Part shown: piece by piece, positions 30,007 to 39,288 of the stretch
Layout of the letters: each line of letters begins with the position of its first letter
How positions within the stretch are numbered: the stretch's first letter is position 1
Source: Thalassocella blandensis
Lineage (GTDB): Bacteria; Pseudomonadota; Gammaproteobacteria; Pseudomonadales; Cellvibrionaceae
Direction of reading: 5' to 3'
Length of the DNA stretch: 64,000 nt
Assembly: GCA_902141825.1 (NCBI GenBank)
Contig: CABFPG010000001.1
Coordinates: 496,001-560,000, forward strand
Position numbers and translations under genes: made by a program
The notes under the pieces: model-generated
The model's input: only the letters and a program-made list of their open reading frames with translations
Told to the model about the DNA's origin: nothing
Databases searched by the model: none

Positions 30007-32605
30007 CCAGTTCTCCTGCACTCTCTTGATATAAGGTTAAGAAAAAAGTCGCCCCTTTTTCGATTTGGCTATCCGCCCATATTTTTCCGCCATGCTTATT
30101 CATAATCCGTTGAACCGTTGCCAGGCCAATCCCGGTTCCAGGATACTCATGCGCATCATGCAATCGCTGGAAAGCACCAAATAGTTTATTGGTAAATTCC
30201 ATATCGAAACCGGCCCCATTGTCTTTAACAAATAAGATCTCCCGATTCTCACCCTGCAACCCGATGCTGATCTTGGCATTCTCTTGTTTACTGGTAAATT
30301 TCCAGGCATTGCCTATCAGATTGTTCAAGACAATACGAATAAGGTGCTTGTCACAACGAAATTGAATATCATCTTCAATTTCAATACTAACCTTGCGATC
30401 GGGCTGAATGTGTTGGAGCTCCTCAACAACTTCATGTGCCATTTTAGAAATATCAACTTCCTGCCATTTTATTTCTGTTCGGCTTACCCGGGATAAGTTA
30501 AGCAGATCATCAATCAACTGCCCCATTCTTTGAGAAGCGTTGCGAATTCGGTTTAGCCTGTCTCGACCTCGGTCATCCAGATTGTCACTGTAATCCTGCA
30601 GTAAGGTGCGCGAAAAGCCATCCATTGCTCGTAAGGGTGCTCGTAAATCGTGGGAAACGGAATAACTAAAGCTCTCTAGTTCTTTATTTATAGTCTCTAA
30701 CTCACTGGACCGCCGCCTTAAACTTTCATTCAAATGACGAATTTTTTCTTCCTGCAGTTTGCGCTGGCTGATATTCTCAATTATGCCATTCCAGTAGGTT
30801 TTATCTTCCTCGTCGGTATATAAAATTGCACTGACAGAGGCGTAAAACTCAACCTTATTGACATCGTGCATCTTCAGTTCCAATGCATTTATTTTTTCAT
30901 CCCGCTCAATTAATTGAGTCAGGTTTTCCCAATCTGATTTCTCACAGATAAAATCGGACAATTCATAGTGCTCTATAGAATCTTCTTCCGAAAGGGCAAA
31001 TAGCTTACGCATTTCCGGGTTAATTTCCTGCCAACGTACATGCTCCCCGGCCTCAAACCGGAAAACACCTACAGGGAGTTTTTCCACTAAATATCGATAA
31101 CGTGCCTCTATGTGTAACCTCGCAGCCTCCGCTTTTTTACGGGCCGTAATATCTCTTATAATACTGATTACAAAAAAGGACTCCTTGGTCGCTAATGGAC
31201 TCAAGGTAATTTCCACAGGAAATTCACTGCCATCATGCCTTAGCCCAAACAGCTCCTTACCTTCGCTAAAAGGTGCATTTACAGGTGAATCAAAATGTTT
31301 ACCTTGAAGCTCATTGTGGATTTGCTGAAACGTTGTAGGGACCAGCACCTCTATGGATTCACCCAATAATTCATCACGTGAATACCCAAATCGTTTCTCA
31401 GCCTCTTCATTCACAATGATGATTTTTCCCTGTCGGTCGACAATCACAAAAGGGTCAGGGGCTGAATTCAGCAAACCCCGAAACTGTTTTTCACTTTCCT
31501 CCAGGGATTCCAGATACGACTCTCGCAAGAACAGTCGATGAGCAAGAAAACCTGAAGAGATCGCAATAATGGCAGAAAGAAGTAAATAAATTTCCAACAG
31601 TTTACGAAAAGCAACATGGTTGAGTTTGTCCAGCTTCGCCTGCGACACTACAGACACCAGATTCCAATGAGGCAAATTCGCTATCCGTTGCAGCCGCTCT
31701 TCTTCACTCAAAGCATGAGCGTTCTCATTTCGGCTGTTTACGCTCTGAATTGATATATCGATTTTCTTATAGGTTATAAGACCATCTGCAGTTTTATGCT
31801 GCCCCTGCAGCGATTCCCCCGCAAGTAACTTTGCAATTCCCGGGAAATGCGTATCAATGCGATGATTTTTCCGGTCTGAAATTTGAAACCCCCAAAGCAT
31901 TTCCGTATCGGGGTGCAATAACCAATAGCCTTTTTTGTTGGCTATCCAGAATTCGCCGGTCGATTCACTAAGGTTATTCTGAATCTGATCAAGCATGCGC
32001 TGCCCAAGGAAGTTCAACACTACAACGCCTAGCAGTTCATTCGCAGAGTTATATATCGGTGCAGAAACACGAAGTACAGGCTTATAGGGCCGCTCAATTG
32101 TGCCGTTTTCAACATTGAGGTCCATGGGGGATATGTAAAACTGGCCAGGCTTAAGTTTTAAAGCGGCTTTAAAATAATAACGTTCAGATTTATCCTGCAA
32201 ACTTCCCGAACGGACCAATTCAGGGCCCGTTACCTTCCAATTTACGCGAACTTTCTCATGTCCATCTAACCCGAGAATACGGGCCTGATCGTAAATACTG
32301 TTGTAGCGGACAAAGGCTTTGATGTCCTGTTCAAATCTGACTTTGTCTTTTTCGTTACCGAGGGATAGCCAGGTTAATAGATCCTGATGCTCACTTAAAA
32401 ACAATGCATCACTGCCCAGCCGAGAAAGATCCTTTAATAACAATTGCTGGCGATGATTTATATAGGTCAGCTCACTCGATTGAACGCGCGTTTGAATATC
32501 TTGAACTTCGGCGCGGTAAAAATGCACATACACAATACTGAGCAAAATGAGCGGCGGGATGAAAAATAAGAAGAAATACGCAATCGATTTTTTATAATGG
32601 TTCAT
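29999..32605 (-). CDS. Membrane sensor histidine kinase with dCache-like and two PAS domains
   Basis: 868 residues. TM1 about 8-30, a large periplasmic double-Cache-like sensor (33-330, with YYFKAALKLKPGQFYIS and VVVLNFLGQRMLDQI), TM2 about 335-358, PAS domains about 375-490 and 500-615, a short coiled coil, then HisKA with H652 (YSVSHDLRAPLRAM) and an HATPase with NLIGNAWKFT and GTGIGLATVQRI. The catalytic core resembles bacteriophytochrome kinases. The ligand is unknown. It is first in the kinase, Rcp1-like, REC-PAS-PAS-GGDEF-EAL operon. Confidence 0.93.
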   Translation of the reverse strand: MNHYKKSIAYFFLFFIPPLILLSIVYVHFYRAEVQDIQTRVQSSELTYINHRQQLLLKDLSRLGSDALFLSEHQDLLTWLSLGNEKDKVRFEQDIKAFVRYNSIYDQARILGLDGHEKVRVNWKVTGPELVRSGSLQDKSERYYFKAALKLKPGQFYISPMDLNVENGTIERPYKPVLRVSAPIYNSANELLGVVVLNFLGQRMLDQIQNNLSESTGEFWIANKKGYWLLHPDTEMLWGFQISDRKNHRIDTHFPGIAKLLAGESLQGQHKTADGLITYKKIDISIQSVNSRNENAHALSEEERLQRIANLPHWNLVSVVSQAKLDKLNHVAFRKLLEIYLLLSAIIAISSGFLAHRLFLRESYLESLEESEKQFRGLLNSAPDPFVIVDRQGKIIIVNEEAEKRFGYSRDELLGESIEVLVPTTFQQIHNELQGKHFDSPVNAPFSEGKELFGLRHDGSEFPVEITLSPLATKESFFVISIIRDITARKKAEAARLHIEARYRYLVEKLPVGVFRFEAGEHVRWQEINPEMRKLFALSEEDSIEHYELSDFICEKSDWENLTQLIERDEKINALELKMHDVNKVEFYASVSAILYTDEEDKTYWNGIIENISQRKLQEEKIRHLNESLRRRSSELETINKELESFSYSVSHDLRAPLRAMDGFSRTLLQDYSDNLDDRGRDRLNRIRNASQRMGQLIDDLLNLSRVSRTEIKWQEVDISKMAHEVVEELQHIQPDRKVSIEIEDDIQFRCDKHLIRIVLNNLIGNAWKFTSKQENAKISIGLQGENREILFVKDNGAGFDMEFTNKLFGAFQRLHDAHEYPGTGIGLATVQRIMNKHGGKIWADSQIEKGATFFLTLYQESAGELDE

Positions 32606-32796
32606 GCTATTCCATAGACTACACAGCTGTAAGGTGAAGCTCCCATGCCGGCGAGTAAGTGAATATAACTCTATTTGGAAAAAGTTAAAACGATAAACCC
32701 GCTATAGCCTTTTAATTGTCGCCTAAGTTTTCCAGGTGACATCAAATCCTCAAGTCACTTTTTCCCAGGTAAATACTTTTATTGTCCGGCTCTAAT

Positions 32797-32900
32797 GTTC
32801 TACTGAATAGTTCTACTGAACAGATCAACTGAAAAGATCAACTGAAAAGATCAACTGAAAAGATCAACTGAAAAGATCAACTGAATAGCACTGCTGAAGA
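32797..32900. repeat. 13-bp minisatellite, eight units
   Basis: Eight contiguous 13-bp units. Four identical central copies of GATCAACTGAAAA are flanked by diverged ones (GTTCTACTGAATA, GTTCTACTGAACA, GATCAACTGAATA, GCACTGCTGAAGA). Core decay toward the edges is typical of tandem repeats. It lies about 190 bases upstream of the histidine-kinase operon, in non-coding DNA. Thirteen is not a multiple of three, so coding selection cannot explain it. Confidence 0.95.
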
Positions 32901-33893
32901 ATTGTGTAAGCTTTACAATGGCAATTGAGTTGTTTTGAGAATAATCGCCCAGGCTCAGAAATCTCTCGTAAGAAGGCAGTTATTCAGCTCTTACTTTACA
33001 CCGTCAATTACCACAGTGTGCTTCTCTTTTTGTTATAAGGATGGTGATTTTGGCTCTCAGCCCTCCTCCAACAAACGCCCATCATAACCTTACGTTTATC
33101 AAGGTCTATTTTGAAAACCCAGAAGTAAGCCTCCGTGGAAATCTCAATTTTGAAATCCGAATTATTGTTGATGAGAAAGGTTTAACGAAGAGTGCGTAAT
33201 TCCTAAAAAAAGTGAACATCCACTTTTACTCCTCCAGTTTTATCCCTCCTATTCTTGAGCACAGCTATAACCAACGTTGGTGTTTATTTTCTCCGAACAG
33301 TAGGTGATAAAAATTTTACTCTGCACCTCTGTTGGTTAAACAGCTTTTTTGAGCGATGGTAAATCGCATGCTGTATTTTATGTTTTTAACTCAGAAAATA
33401 TTAATTTTCGATCATATTTAATTGGCTTAATCCTACTCCAAATCAGCTCGCAAAAATTTCATCACAAAAAATTAACCATCACGTTCCCTTTGCTCCCATG
33501 TTTACGCAACACAAAAAAATGATGATTTAATAGTCTAATTGACCGGTATGAATAATTTTGTCGAATTCAATTTTTCGAGATTGCAGTGAATGCATAATTT
33601 TATGCCAAATTAATTTAAATAAAGTTAAATCCCACCGACCACCAATTCGATCAACACGCTCGACCACAAACGTTATTTTCGATAATAAAATCGATTTTTT
33701 CACTATCTCAATTCATCGTTACAGTTAAAAAAACTGGGTAATTTCTATAATAAACTCAACAAATACAAAGGCTTAACTGGCATAGCGATAAAACTCTGAA
33801 CCTCTCGTTACATTCAATTTTGTGCGTTTGCACCATGCCGTTTTTTTCATCTATTATTGAATGGCAATGAGGTAGTAATAGGGCAGTAACCCC
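32901..33893. other. AT-rich gene-free stretch
   Basis: About 1 kb without a convincing gene on either strand. A 52-codon frame (33041-33199) is present but has a poorly spaced ribosome site. A 10-bp palindrome CCAACGTTGG lies near 33272. The rest is AT-rich and unstructured to my eye, possibly decayed sequence plus the promoter of the PilZ genes. Confidence 0.45.
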
Positions 33894-34316
33894 ATGACCA
33901 GTGAAAGAAGACACTACGATAGAATTCCAATGGCACTTCCATTTTGTATGCACGTTGAGAGCAATACCATTATTGGTAAAACTGCAAACGTGTCGATGAA
34001 CGGTGTCTGCGTTTCCGTCACAGCCGGAGAAGTAACACAACTCGGTTCTGGTACGGCAGGAAAATGTCAATTAAGTTTGAATAATGTTCACGTTACGTTG
34101 GACTGTGAAATTCTTCGTGTGAAAAACCAGGAACTCGCCATTCAGTTTAAAGATATTGGCTCAGAAAAATTTAATTTATTGCGCGCGCTTCTGGCTCATG
34201 GCTCGTATGCGAAAGATGTTGTTCTCGCTCATCGAAACAGCAATACCATTTCAGCAAAGCACAACCTTTCTTCATCTTGCCAAACCCGTACAGATACTCT
34301 TAATTGTGTGAATTAA
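33894..34316 (+). CDS. PilZ-domain protein (c-di-GMP-binding)
   Basis: 140 residues. The PilZ motif RxxxR is present at the N-terminus (R6-R10 in ERRHYDRIP), and the second motif NxSxxG lies at N32/S34/G37 (NVSMNGVCV). Both are required for c-di-GMP binding, so this is a likely receptor. The PilZ barrel extends to about residue 105; the C-terminal 35 residues are low-complexity and Ser/Thr/Asn-rich. No membrane segment. It lies 17 bases before a second PilZ-like gene and within a c-di-GMP-rich neighbourhood. Confidence 0.85.
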   Translation: MTSERRHYDRIPMALPFCMHVESNTIIGKTANVSMNGVCVSVTAGEVTQLGSGTAGKCQLSLNNVHVTLDCEILRVKNQELAIQFKDIGSEKFNLLRALLAHGSYAKDVVLAHRNSNTISAKHNLSSSCQTRTDTLNCVN

Positions 34317-34333
34317 CTGGGGCTTTTAAATCG

Positions 34334-34690
34334 ATGTCAATTTCCTTATTACACCACGAACCAACAGCCTTAGAACTGCCTTGTATTTTGAGCAATGATA
34401 TTTGCCACTGCCATGCATTTACTCGCAACATCTCCATGGGAGGGGTTTGGGTCAAGATCGAAGAAGATGATTTCTGCCTGCTCGATAGCAAAGATAACCT
34501 CGGGGAGTGTCACATTGAACTGGATGGCTACCGTATAGATATACCCTGCCACTTTACGCGGGTATTCAATGACGAGTTTCTGGTCGAATTTTTAACGCTG
34601 ACGATAGAGCAAAAAGTTATCCTTGGCTTCATCATTAATAAGCAACATGCCTGCAAAATTGATAATAGCGTGGGAAATGCCCGTTTTTAA
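34334..34690 (+). CDS. PilZ-like protein lacking the RxxxR motif
   Basis: 118 residues from the ATG at 34334. It keeps NxSxxG at N32/S34/G37 (RNISMGGVWV), the same positions as its upstream neighbour, but where that protein has RxxxR it reads LHHEP. The rest follows a PilZ-like barrel (HIELDGYRIDIPCHFTRVFNDEFLVEFL). I infer a non-canonical PilZ protein that may not bind c-di-GMP, perhaps a partner of the first. A TTG at 34304 would overlap the preceding gene and is less likely. Confidence 0.75.
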   Translation: MSISLLHHEPTALELPCILSNDICHCHAFTRNISMGGVWVKIEEDDFCLLDSKDNLGECHIELDGYRIDIPCHFTRVFNDEFLVEFLTLTIEQKVILGFIINKQHACKIDNSVGNARF

Positions 34691-35235
34691 TGGGCTCCCT
34701 GTCTTAATCGCAGTAACTCGCCATCTTTTCTCCCGTTTCGGGTGCTTCTACATACTATCGGGGCAATATATTGGGTTTATTTTTACTCATAAAAAAATGA
34801 TATCCAGCAATAGGACTCTCATTCCGCCCTGCTATCGCTAGCAGCAAATACGAATAAGCCACTCACACATCATCACATCCTACAAAACACTCCAGGAAAC
34901 ACTTCACGAAACACGGCGAGATCCGTGGATTGTTACTAAACTTAATTAATCTATTGGAAAGACGTCATCGCAATTCGATGATTAATACCTTCAGGTACCC
35001 AATGAATGACGAGCGATACCTGAATATTTCATAAGGACAATAATGATAATTAGCCATTAGGCCCACACTCATGAAGTTAAACGCTGTTTTTAACCCCAAC
35101 ACGAAGCCATATTGCTTAGACTTTGCGTCCCCCCTTAACTACACGGGCCAATCGCGGTACACACCGTCTCGAAAAAATCCAACAGTTAAAAATCCTGTAA
35201 GACACAGGCGATCGGAGCATAACGCTGCTCTTCAA
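34691..35235. other. Upstream region of the first binding-protein gene
   Basis: No separate gene seen. It contains an inverted repeat TTCAGGTA ... TACCTGAA (34990-35024, 8-bp stem, 19-base loop), possibly a leader hairpin or operator. An in-frame extension of the downstream gene back to 35071 would put about 55 residues before its signal peptide and is judged spurious. Confidence 0.5.
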
Positions 35236-36111
35236 ATGTATAAATCTCTGCTTAGTTTACTGCAAACGCTAACATGCATTCTGTTGGTGGCTACCTCGCA
35301 ATGCTTTGCCTCCACGGTCGAAATAAAGCATGCGATTACGTCGCAAGATCCGAAGGAACAGCTCGTACTCAGTATATTAAAACTGGCCTTGTCCAAAGCA
35401 AATAATGGCCAGAACTACCAATTTGAGGAACTCACAGAATATACAACAGAAGCGCGATTACTCACCTGGATTGGTGACGGGACTCTGGATGTGATGTGGG
35501 CAGGAACACAACCAAAATACGAAAAAGAGCTTTACCCTATTCGCATTCCCATATTTAAAGGCATGCTTGGCCACCGGATTTTTATCATTCGCGAAGGCGA
35601 CCAGGGAAAATTTGATAAGGTCCAAAGCCTGGATGATTTGAGAGCCATACCACTGGGGCAAGGACGTTACTGGGGAGATACCGCAGTACTTAAAAACGCA
35701 AACATGACGGTAGTAGACCCGGTGAAATACAAAAACCTATTCCCAATGCTGGAAGGCGGACGATTTGATTTTTTCCCACGCGCAATACATGAACCCTGGT
35801 CCGAAGTGGAAATGCACAAGGAACTTAATTTAACTGTAGAAAAAAACCTGTTGCTAGTCTATCCGTTTGCCATGTACTTTTTTGTCTCGCGTGAAAACCC
35901 GACACTAGCTCAGGCCATACAAACGGGATTTCGCAACGCCATTGATGATGGAAGCTATGACGATCTTCTATTTAACCACCCTGAAGTGAAAAAAACCCTA
36001 CAGTACTCGAATTTAAAAAACCGCACTGTATTTAGACTCTCAAACCCTAATATGACAAAAGAAACTCCAGTGGATGACACATCACTTTGGCTCAACCTCG
36101 AAGACCTGTAA
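35236..36111 (+). CDS. Periplasmic solute-binding-like protein, copy 1
   Basis: About 291 residues. The signal peptide ends at CFA-S around residue 26, followed by a type II periplasmic-binding-protein-like fold. DGTLDVMWAGTQPKYE, RIPIFKGMLGHRIFIIREGDQ, LDDLRAIPLGQG and GGRFDFFPRAIHEPW suggest a SBP_bac_3-like domain. No permease or ATPase genes are nearby, so it may act as a sensor-type binder rather than a transporter component. It is a close paralogue of the next gene. The ATG at 35236 was chosen for the signal peptide; no strong ribosome site is visible. Confidence 0.8.
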   Translation: MYKSLLSLLQTLTCILLVATSQCFASTVEIKHAITSQDPKEQLVLSILKLALSKANNGQNYQFEELTEYTTEARLLTWIGDGTLDVMWAGTQPKYEKELYPIRIPIFKGMLGHRIFIIREGDQGKFDKVQSLDDLRAIPLGQGRYWGDTAVLKNANMTVVDPVKYKNLFPMLEGGRFDFFPRAIHEPWSEVEMHKELNLTVEKNLLLVYPFAMYFFVSRENPTLAQAIQTGFRNAIDDGSYDDLLFNHPEVKKTLQYSNLKNRTVFRLSNPNMTKETPVDDTSLWLNLEDL

Positions 36112-36226
36112 CAAACGTAAAGCGCTGATAGCGGAATAATCGTTTTGCAACACTATGCAGGGGCTACCGAATACATTCTTGGCCAAAATTTTCTCTTATT
36201 TTTATGTATTTTTTACTCTTTTTTAT

Positions 36227-36256
36227 ATTCGATAAAAACTCAGGTTTTTATCGAAT
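36227..36256. repeat. Perfect 12-bp inverted repeat between the paralogous genes
   Basis: ATTCGATAAAAA, CTCAGG loop, TTTTTATCGAAT. All 12 pairs match. It lies about 115 bases after the stop of copy 1 and 260 bases before copy 2. There is no T-run after the right arm, so terminator and operator remain open. The rest of the 36112-36518 gap is AT-rich and gene-free. Confidence 0.8.
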
Positions 36257-36518
36257 CAATCCATTTTCCTTCTGTTTTGATAATGTTTAAAAAGACTCAA
36301 CGGGCTTTCTCATCACGCGCGCTATATTCACAAACTAAAGCACAGTTTTTATTTTTTCATTATTCAATAGTTTTATAAGCCCTGAGCGCTTACCGCCGTT
36401 TAAAATGCTACGATTACCACATAAGGATGGCGCAAAAAAGCTTTACTCGCACACGGATCATCGTCAAGGATAAAGAAAATGCGCAGTTAATTTAGTTAAA
36501 TTATCAGTGGTTTTCATC

Positions 36519-37406
36519 ATGATCAACAAAGACATTAAAACACTTTTTTTGTCAGGTATTACGCTAGCCGCCTTGTGTTTTTCCCAATTAGCTACAGCTA
36601 AAGTTATCACATTAAAGCACGTCAAAATAACCGGAGATCCGAAGCAGGTTTTGGTTTTGGATATTTTAAAGCTGGCACTGTCTAAATCAGACAGTGCGAA
36701 TGAATACCGCTTTGAGGAAACCAGTCAATTTGCAACTCAGGAACGTTTAGTTTCCTGGTTGGACGAGGGAGTCGTTGACGTTATATGGGCAGGCACTGGA
36801 AAAAAATACGAACAGGACCTGCGCCCTATCCGAATTCCTATTTACAAAGGCATGCTCGGTCATCGAATATTCATTATTCGGAAGGGTGATCAGGAAAAAT
36901 TCAACCATGTTGACAGCCTCGCAGACCTGCGTCAGATCCCGTTGGGCCAGGGGCGTTTCTGGGGTGATACCATCGTTCTGAAAAATGCCGAGATGAACGT
37001 TGTCGACCCAGTGAAATACGACAGCTTGTTCCATATGCTTGAAGGCGGTCGATTTGACTTCTTTCCTCGTGCCATTCACGAGCCCTGGACCGAAGTGGAA
37101 TCATACAAAGAACTTAATTTAACCGTCGAGAAAAATATTCTTCTTGTTTATCCCTTCGCCATGTACTTTTTTGTCAACAAAAACAATAATGAATTAGCCC
37201 AAAAAATTGAACAGGGCTTTCGTGCCGCCATCGACGATGGCAGTTTTGACGAGTTGTTTTATAACAACCCTGAAATCAAAGCCACTTTGGAAAAGTCTGA
37301 CTTACAAAATCGCACCGTGTTTCGCTTACCCAACCCCGACATGAGTGATGAAACACCCATCGAGGATAAATCACTGTGGTTAAACCTGGACGATCTGCAT
37401 TCTTGA
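36519..37406 (+). CDS. Periplasmic solute-binding-like protein, copy 2
   Basis: About 295 residues from the ATG at 36519 (MINKDIKTLF). The signal peptide ends near QLATA-K, followed by the same type II binding-protein fold as the preceding gene. By eye roughly two thirds of positions are identical, including the invariant blocks GGRFDFFPRAIHEPW, KELNLTVEKN and LLVYPFAMYFFV. The two therefore arose by duplication and are under similar constraint. It is convergent with an MCP gene (33-base gap), which suggests a ligand-sensing context, though none is shown. Confidence 0.82.
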   Translation: MINKDIKTLFLSGITLAALCFSQLATAKVITLKHVKITGDPKQVLVLDILKLALSKSDSANEYRFEETSQFATQERLVSWLDEGVVDVIWAGTGKKYEQDLRPIRIPIYKGMLGHRIFIIRKGDQEKFNHVDSLADLRQIPLGQGRFWGDTIVLKNAEMNVVDPVKYDSLFHMLEGGRFDFFPRAIHEPWTEVESYKELNLTVEKNILLVYPFAMYFFVNKNNNELAQKIEQGFRAAIDDGSFDELFYNNPEIKATLEKSDLQNRTVFRLPNPDMSDETPIEDKSLWLNLDDLHS

Positions 37407-37439
37407 TAAGAAATACTAATTACCGCGCGACATCATGTT

Positions 37440-39098
37440 TTACAGTTTCACCTTACCCAAGGCAAGTTTAAACTGATCTGAAATATATTTAATCTCGTTG
37501 GCTTTTGCCACGGTCAGTTTCATCGTCTCAACACTTTGCTCAGACACCACGCTGATTTTACCGACCGATTGAAGCAAACTCTCTGACACATTCACTTGCT
37601 CGCTGGTCCCCAAATCAATAGCTTCATTATCTTTTAACAGTTGGGAAAAAGCACTCAATAAAAATGCCAGCTTTTCCCGAGATTGCTCTAGAGTTTCTGC
37701 ACAGGTTTTTGCAAAGCCAGCATCGCTATGAATGCGCTCACTTACATTTTCTGTGCTCTCCTGGATTTTCACGATAAGTAATTCTATTTCCTGTGTGGAC
37801 TGTTGGGTTCTTTTTGCTAACCCTCGAACTTCATCCGCCACTACGGCAAATCCTCTTCCCTGCTCGCCCGCTCGCGCGGCTTCAATCGCTGCATTCAACG
37901 CCAGTAAATTGGTTTGTTCTGCGACCGACTTGATAATTTCTACCATTCCGCCAATTTGTTTACCCTTCTCCTGCAAATCGACTATATACTCCAGTGAGCC
38001 ATTAATCATGCGAGACAATTCCGTGACTTGAGTCACCACATCTTTAATTACTACGGCATAATCGGACACTACCGTATCAACCTCTTTCACGGATTGAAAA
38101 CTATCCTTGCAATTATTCTTCATGCTGTGCGAAGCGTTTTTTACCTGTTCAGATCCGGACGCAACATTTTCCAACTCATGTTGTGTTAACTCCACTTTTC
38201 GCTGAGTATGAGTACCAGTATCGAGCAACACTGCCGATGATGTTTCAAGAGCCCCCACATTAGATTGGAAAGTTTTCAACACCTCTAAAATCGTGTCCAT
38301 CATCTGGTTAAAGCCATCGGCAATTCCGCGAAATTCATCATTTGAACGGATGGTAACGCGACGAGTCATTTCCGAGGTTTCACTGATTTCTCGCATCACT
38401 ATGGAAAAGTGGGACAATGACCTTCGAATAGTATTGAGAATGGAAAACGTCAGCAAACAGATAAATACAACACTGATTCCGAACACCATCATAAAGTTAT
38501 ATTTTTTCTCTGCTAAAGACGCGTGATTTTGTTTCACCTCCTGCAAGCTCCAATGCTGCAGAGACTCTGACAGTAAATCGATTCCTTTTCGCGCACCATC
38601 TATTTTTTTATACAACTCCAAATCCACATAATTACCTAGACTGTATGAGGACTGCTCTTGTACGAATGGCATTAGCTCTTTGATCACCACAGGAATCTGT
38701 TCAATCTCGGCTTGCAACTGCGGAGTCATAACTTCAACCAGCTTTGCATCATTCGAGTTGTTGAGTGTTTGCCAGGCCAGGTCAAAGTTCTGCTGCTGGG
38801 TTGCTAAAGCCTTTTCTATATCTGACCAGAACATCATCTGGCTTTTACCTTTATGCGCAATATCAACCAGATTCGAACTGACTTTTGCAATTGTTGAAAT
38901 AGCATTGGACTCCGCAAGCCGCTGTTCCAGCAAGGCTTGTGTCGAACGGCTGAAATCAATCAGGTAATTCAATTGCAACAGAGAAGTTGCTCCCAGCAAA
39001 ATCAAGGGAAGCAGAGCCAGCAACAGGAGTTTAGTTTTAACCAGTGAAAAATAAGAAAATAAAGAAGAGAAGAACATAACGACACTTGTAAACAACAT
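37440..39098 (-). CDS. Methyl-accepting chemotaxis protein
   Basis: 552 residues. TM1 about 20-45, a periplasmic helical bundle-like sensor (46-195), TM2 about 200-220, HAMP (about 220-272, with [13 protein letters not shown]) and a long cytoplasmic signalling coiled coil. The hairpin tip [41 protein letters not shown] is intact. The extracellular domain has no recognisable Cache or PAS fold. It transmits to CheA/CheW, which are not in this window. An alternative start lies at 39077. Confidence 0.94.
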   Translation of the reverse strand: MLFTSVVMFFSSLFSYFSLVKTKLLLLALLPLILLGATSLLQLNYLIDFSRSTQALLEQRLAESNAISTIAKVSSNLVDIAHKGKSQMMFWSDIEKALATQQQNFDLAWQTLNNSNDAKLVEVMTPQLQAEIEQIPVVIKELMPFVQEQSSYSLGNYVDLELYKKIDGARKGIDLLSESLQHWSLQEVKQNHASLAEKKYNFMMVFGISVVFICLLTFSILNTIRRSLSHFSIVMREISETSEMTRRVTIRSNDEFRGIADGFNQMMDTILEVLKTFQSNVGALETSSAVLLDTGTHTQRKVELTQHELENVASGSEQVKNASHSMKNNCKDSFQSVKEVDTVVSDYAVVIKDVVTQVTELSRMINGSLEYIVDLQEKGKQIGGMVEIIKSVAEQTNLLALNAAIEAARAGEQGRGFAVVADEVRGLAKRTQQSTQEIELLIVKIQESTENVSERIHSDAGFAKTCAETLEQSREKLAFLLSAFSQLLKDNEAIDLGTSEQVNVSESLLQSVGKISVVSEQSVETMKLTVAKANEIKYISDQFKLALGKVKL

Positions 39099-39288
39099 TT
39101 AACTGCTTACAAGCATAGTCAAGTTTCCAGGGAAAAAGCTAAATTAGCACGGATTTACACAAAATAAATCAAAATACCGATCAAATCACTTTTCACTTTT
39201 TCCCAGTATAAAAATCCGCAGCGTGTCGACTTACGATCACCATAAAAGCATCATAAAATCTTCACGCTACCATCATAAAACCGTAACA

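Noticed and set aside
33041-33199. 52-codon plus-strand frame
   Set aside because: AAGG directly abuts the ATG, which is too close for normal initiation; kept only as a possible gene relic.
35071-35235. N-terminal extension of the first binding protein
   Set aside because: It would place about 55 residues before an obvious signal peptide, which does not occur in its paralogue.
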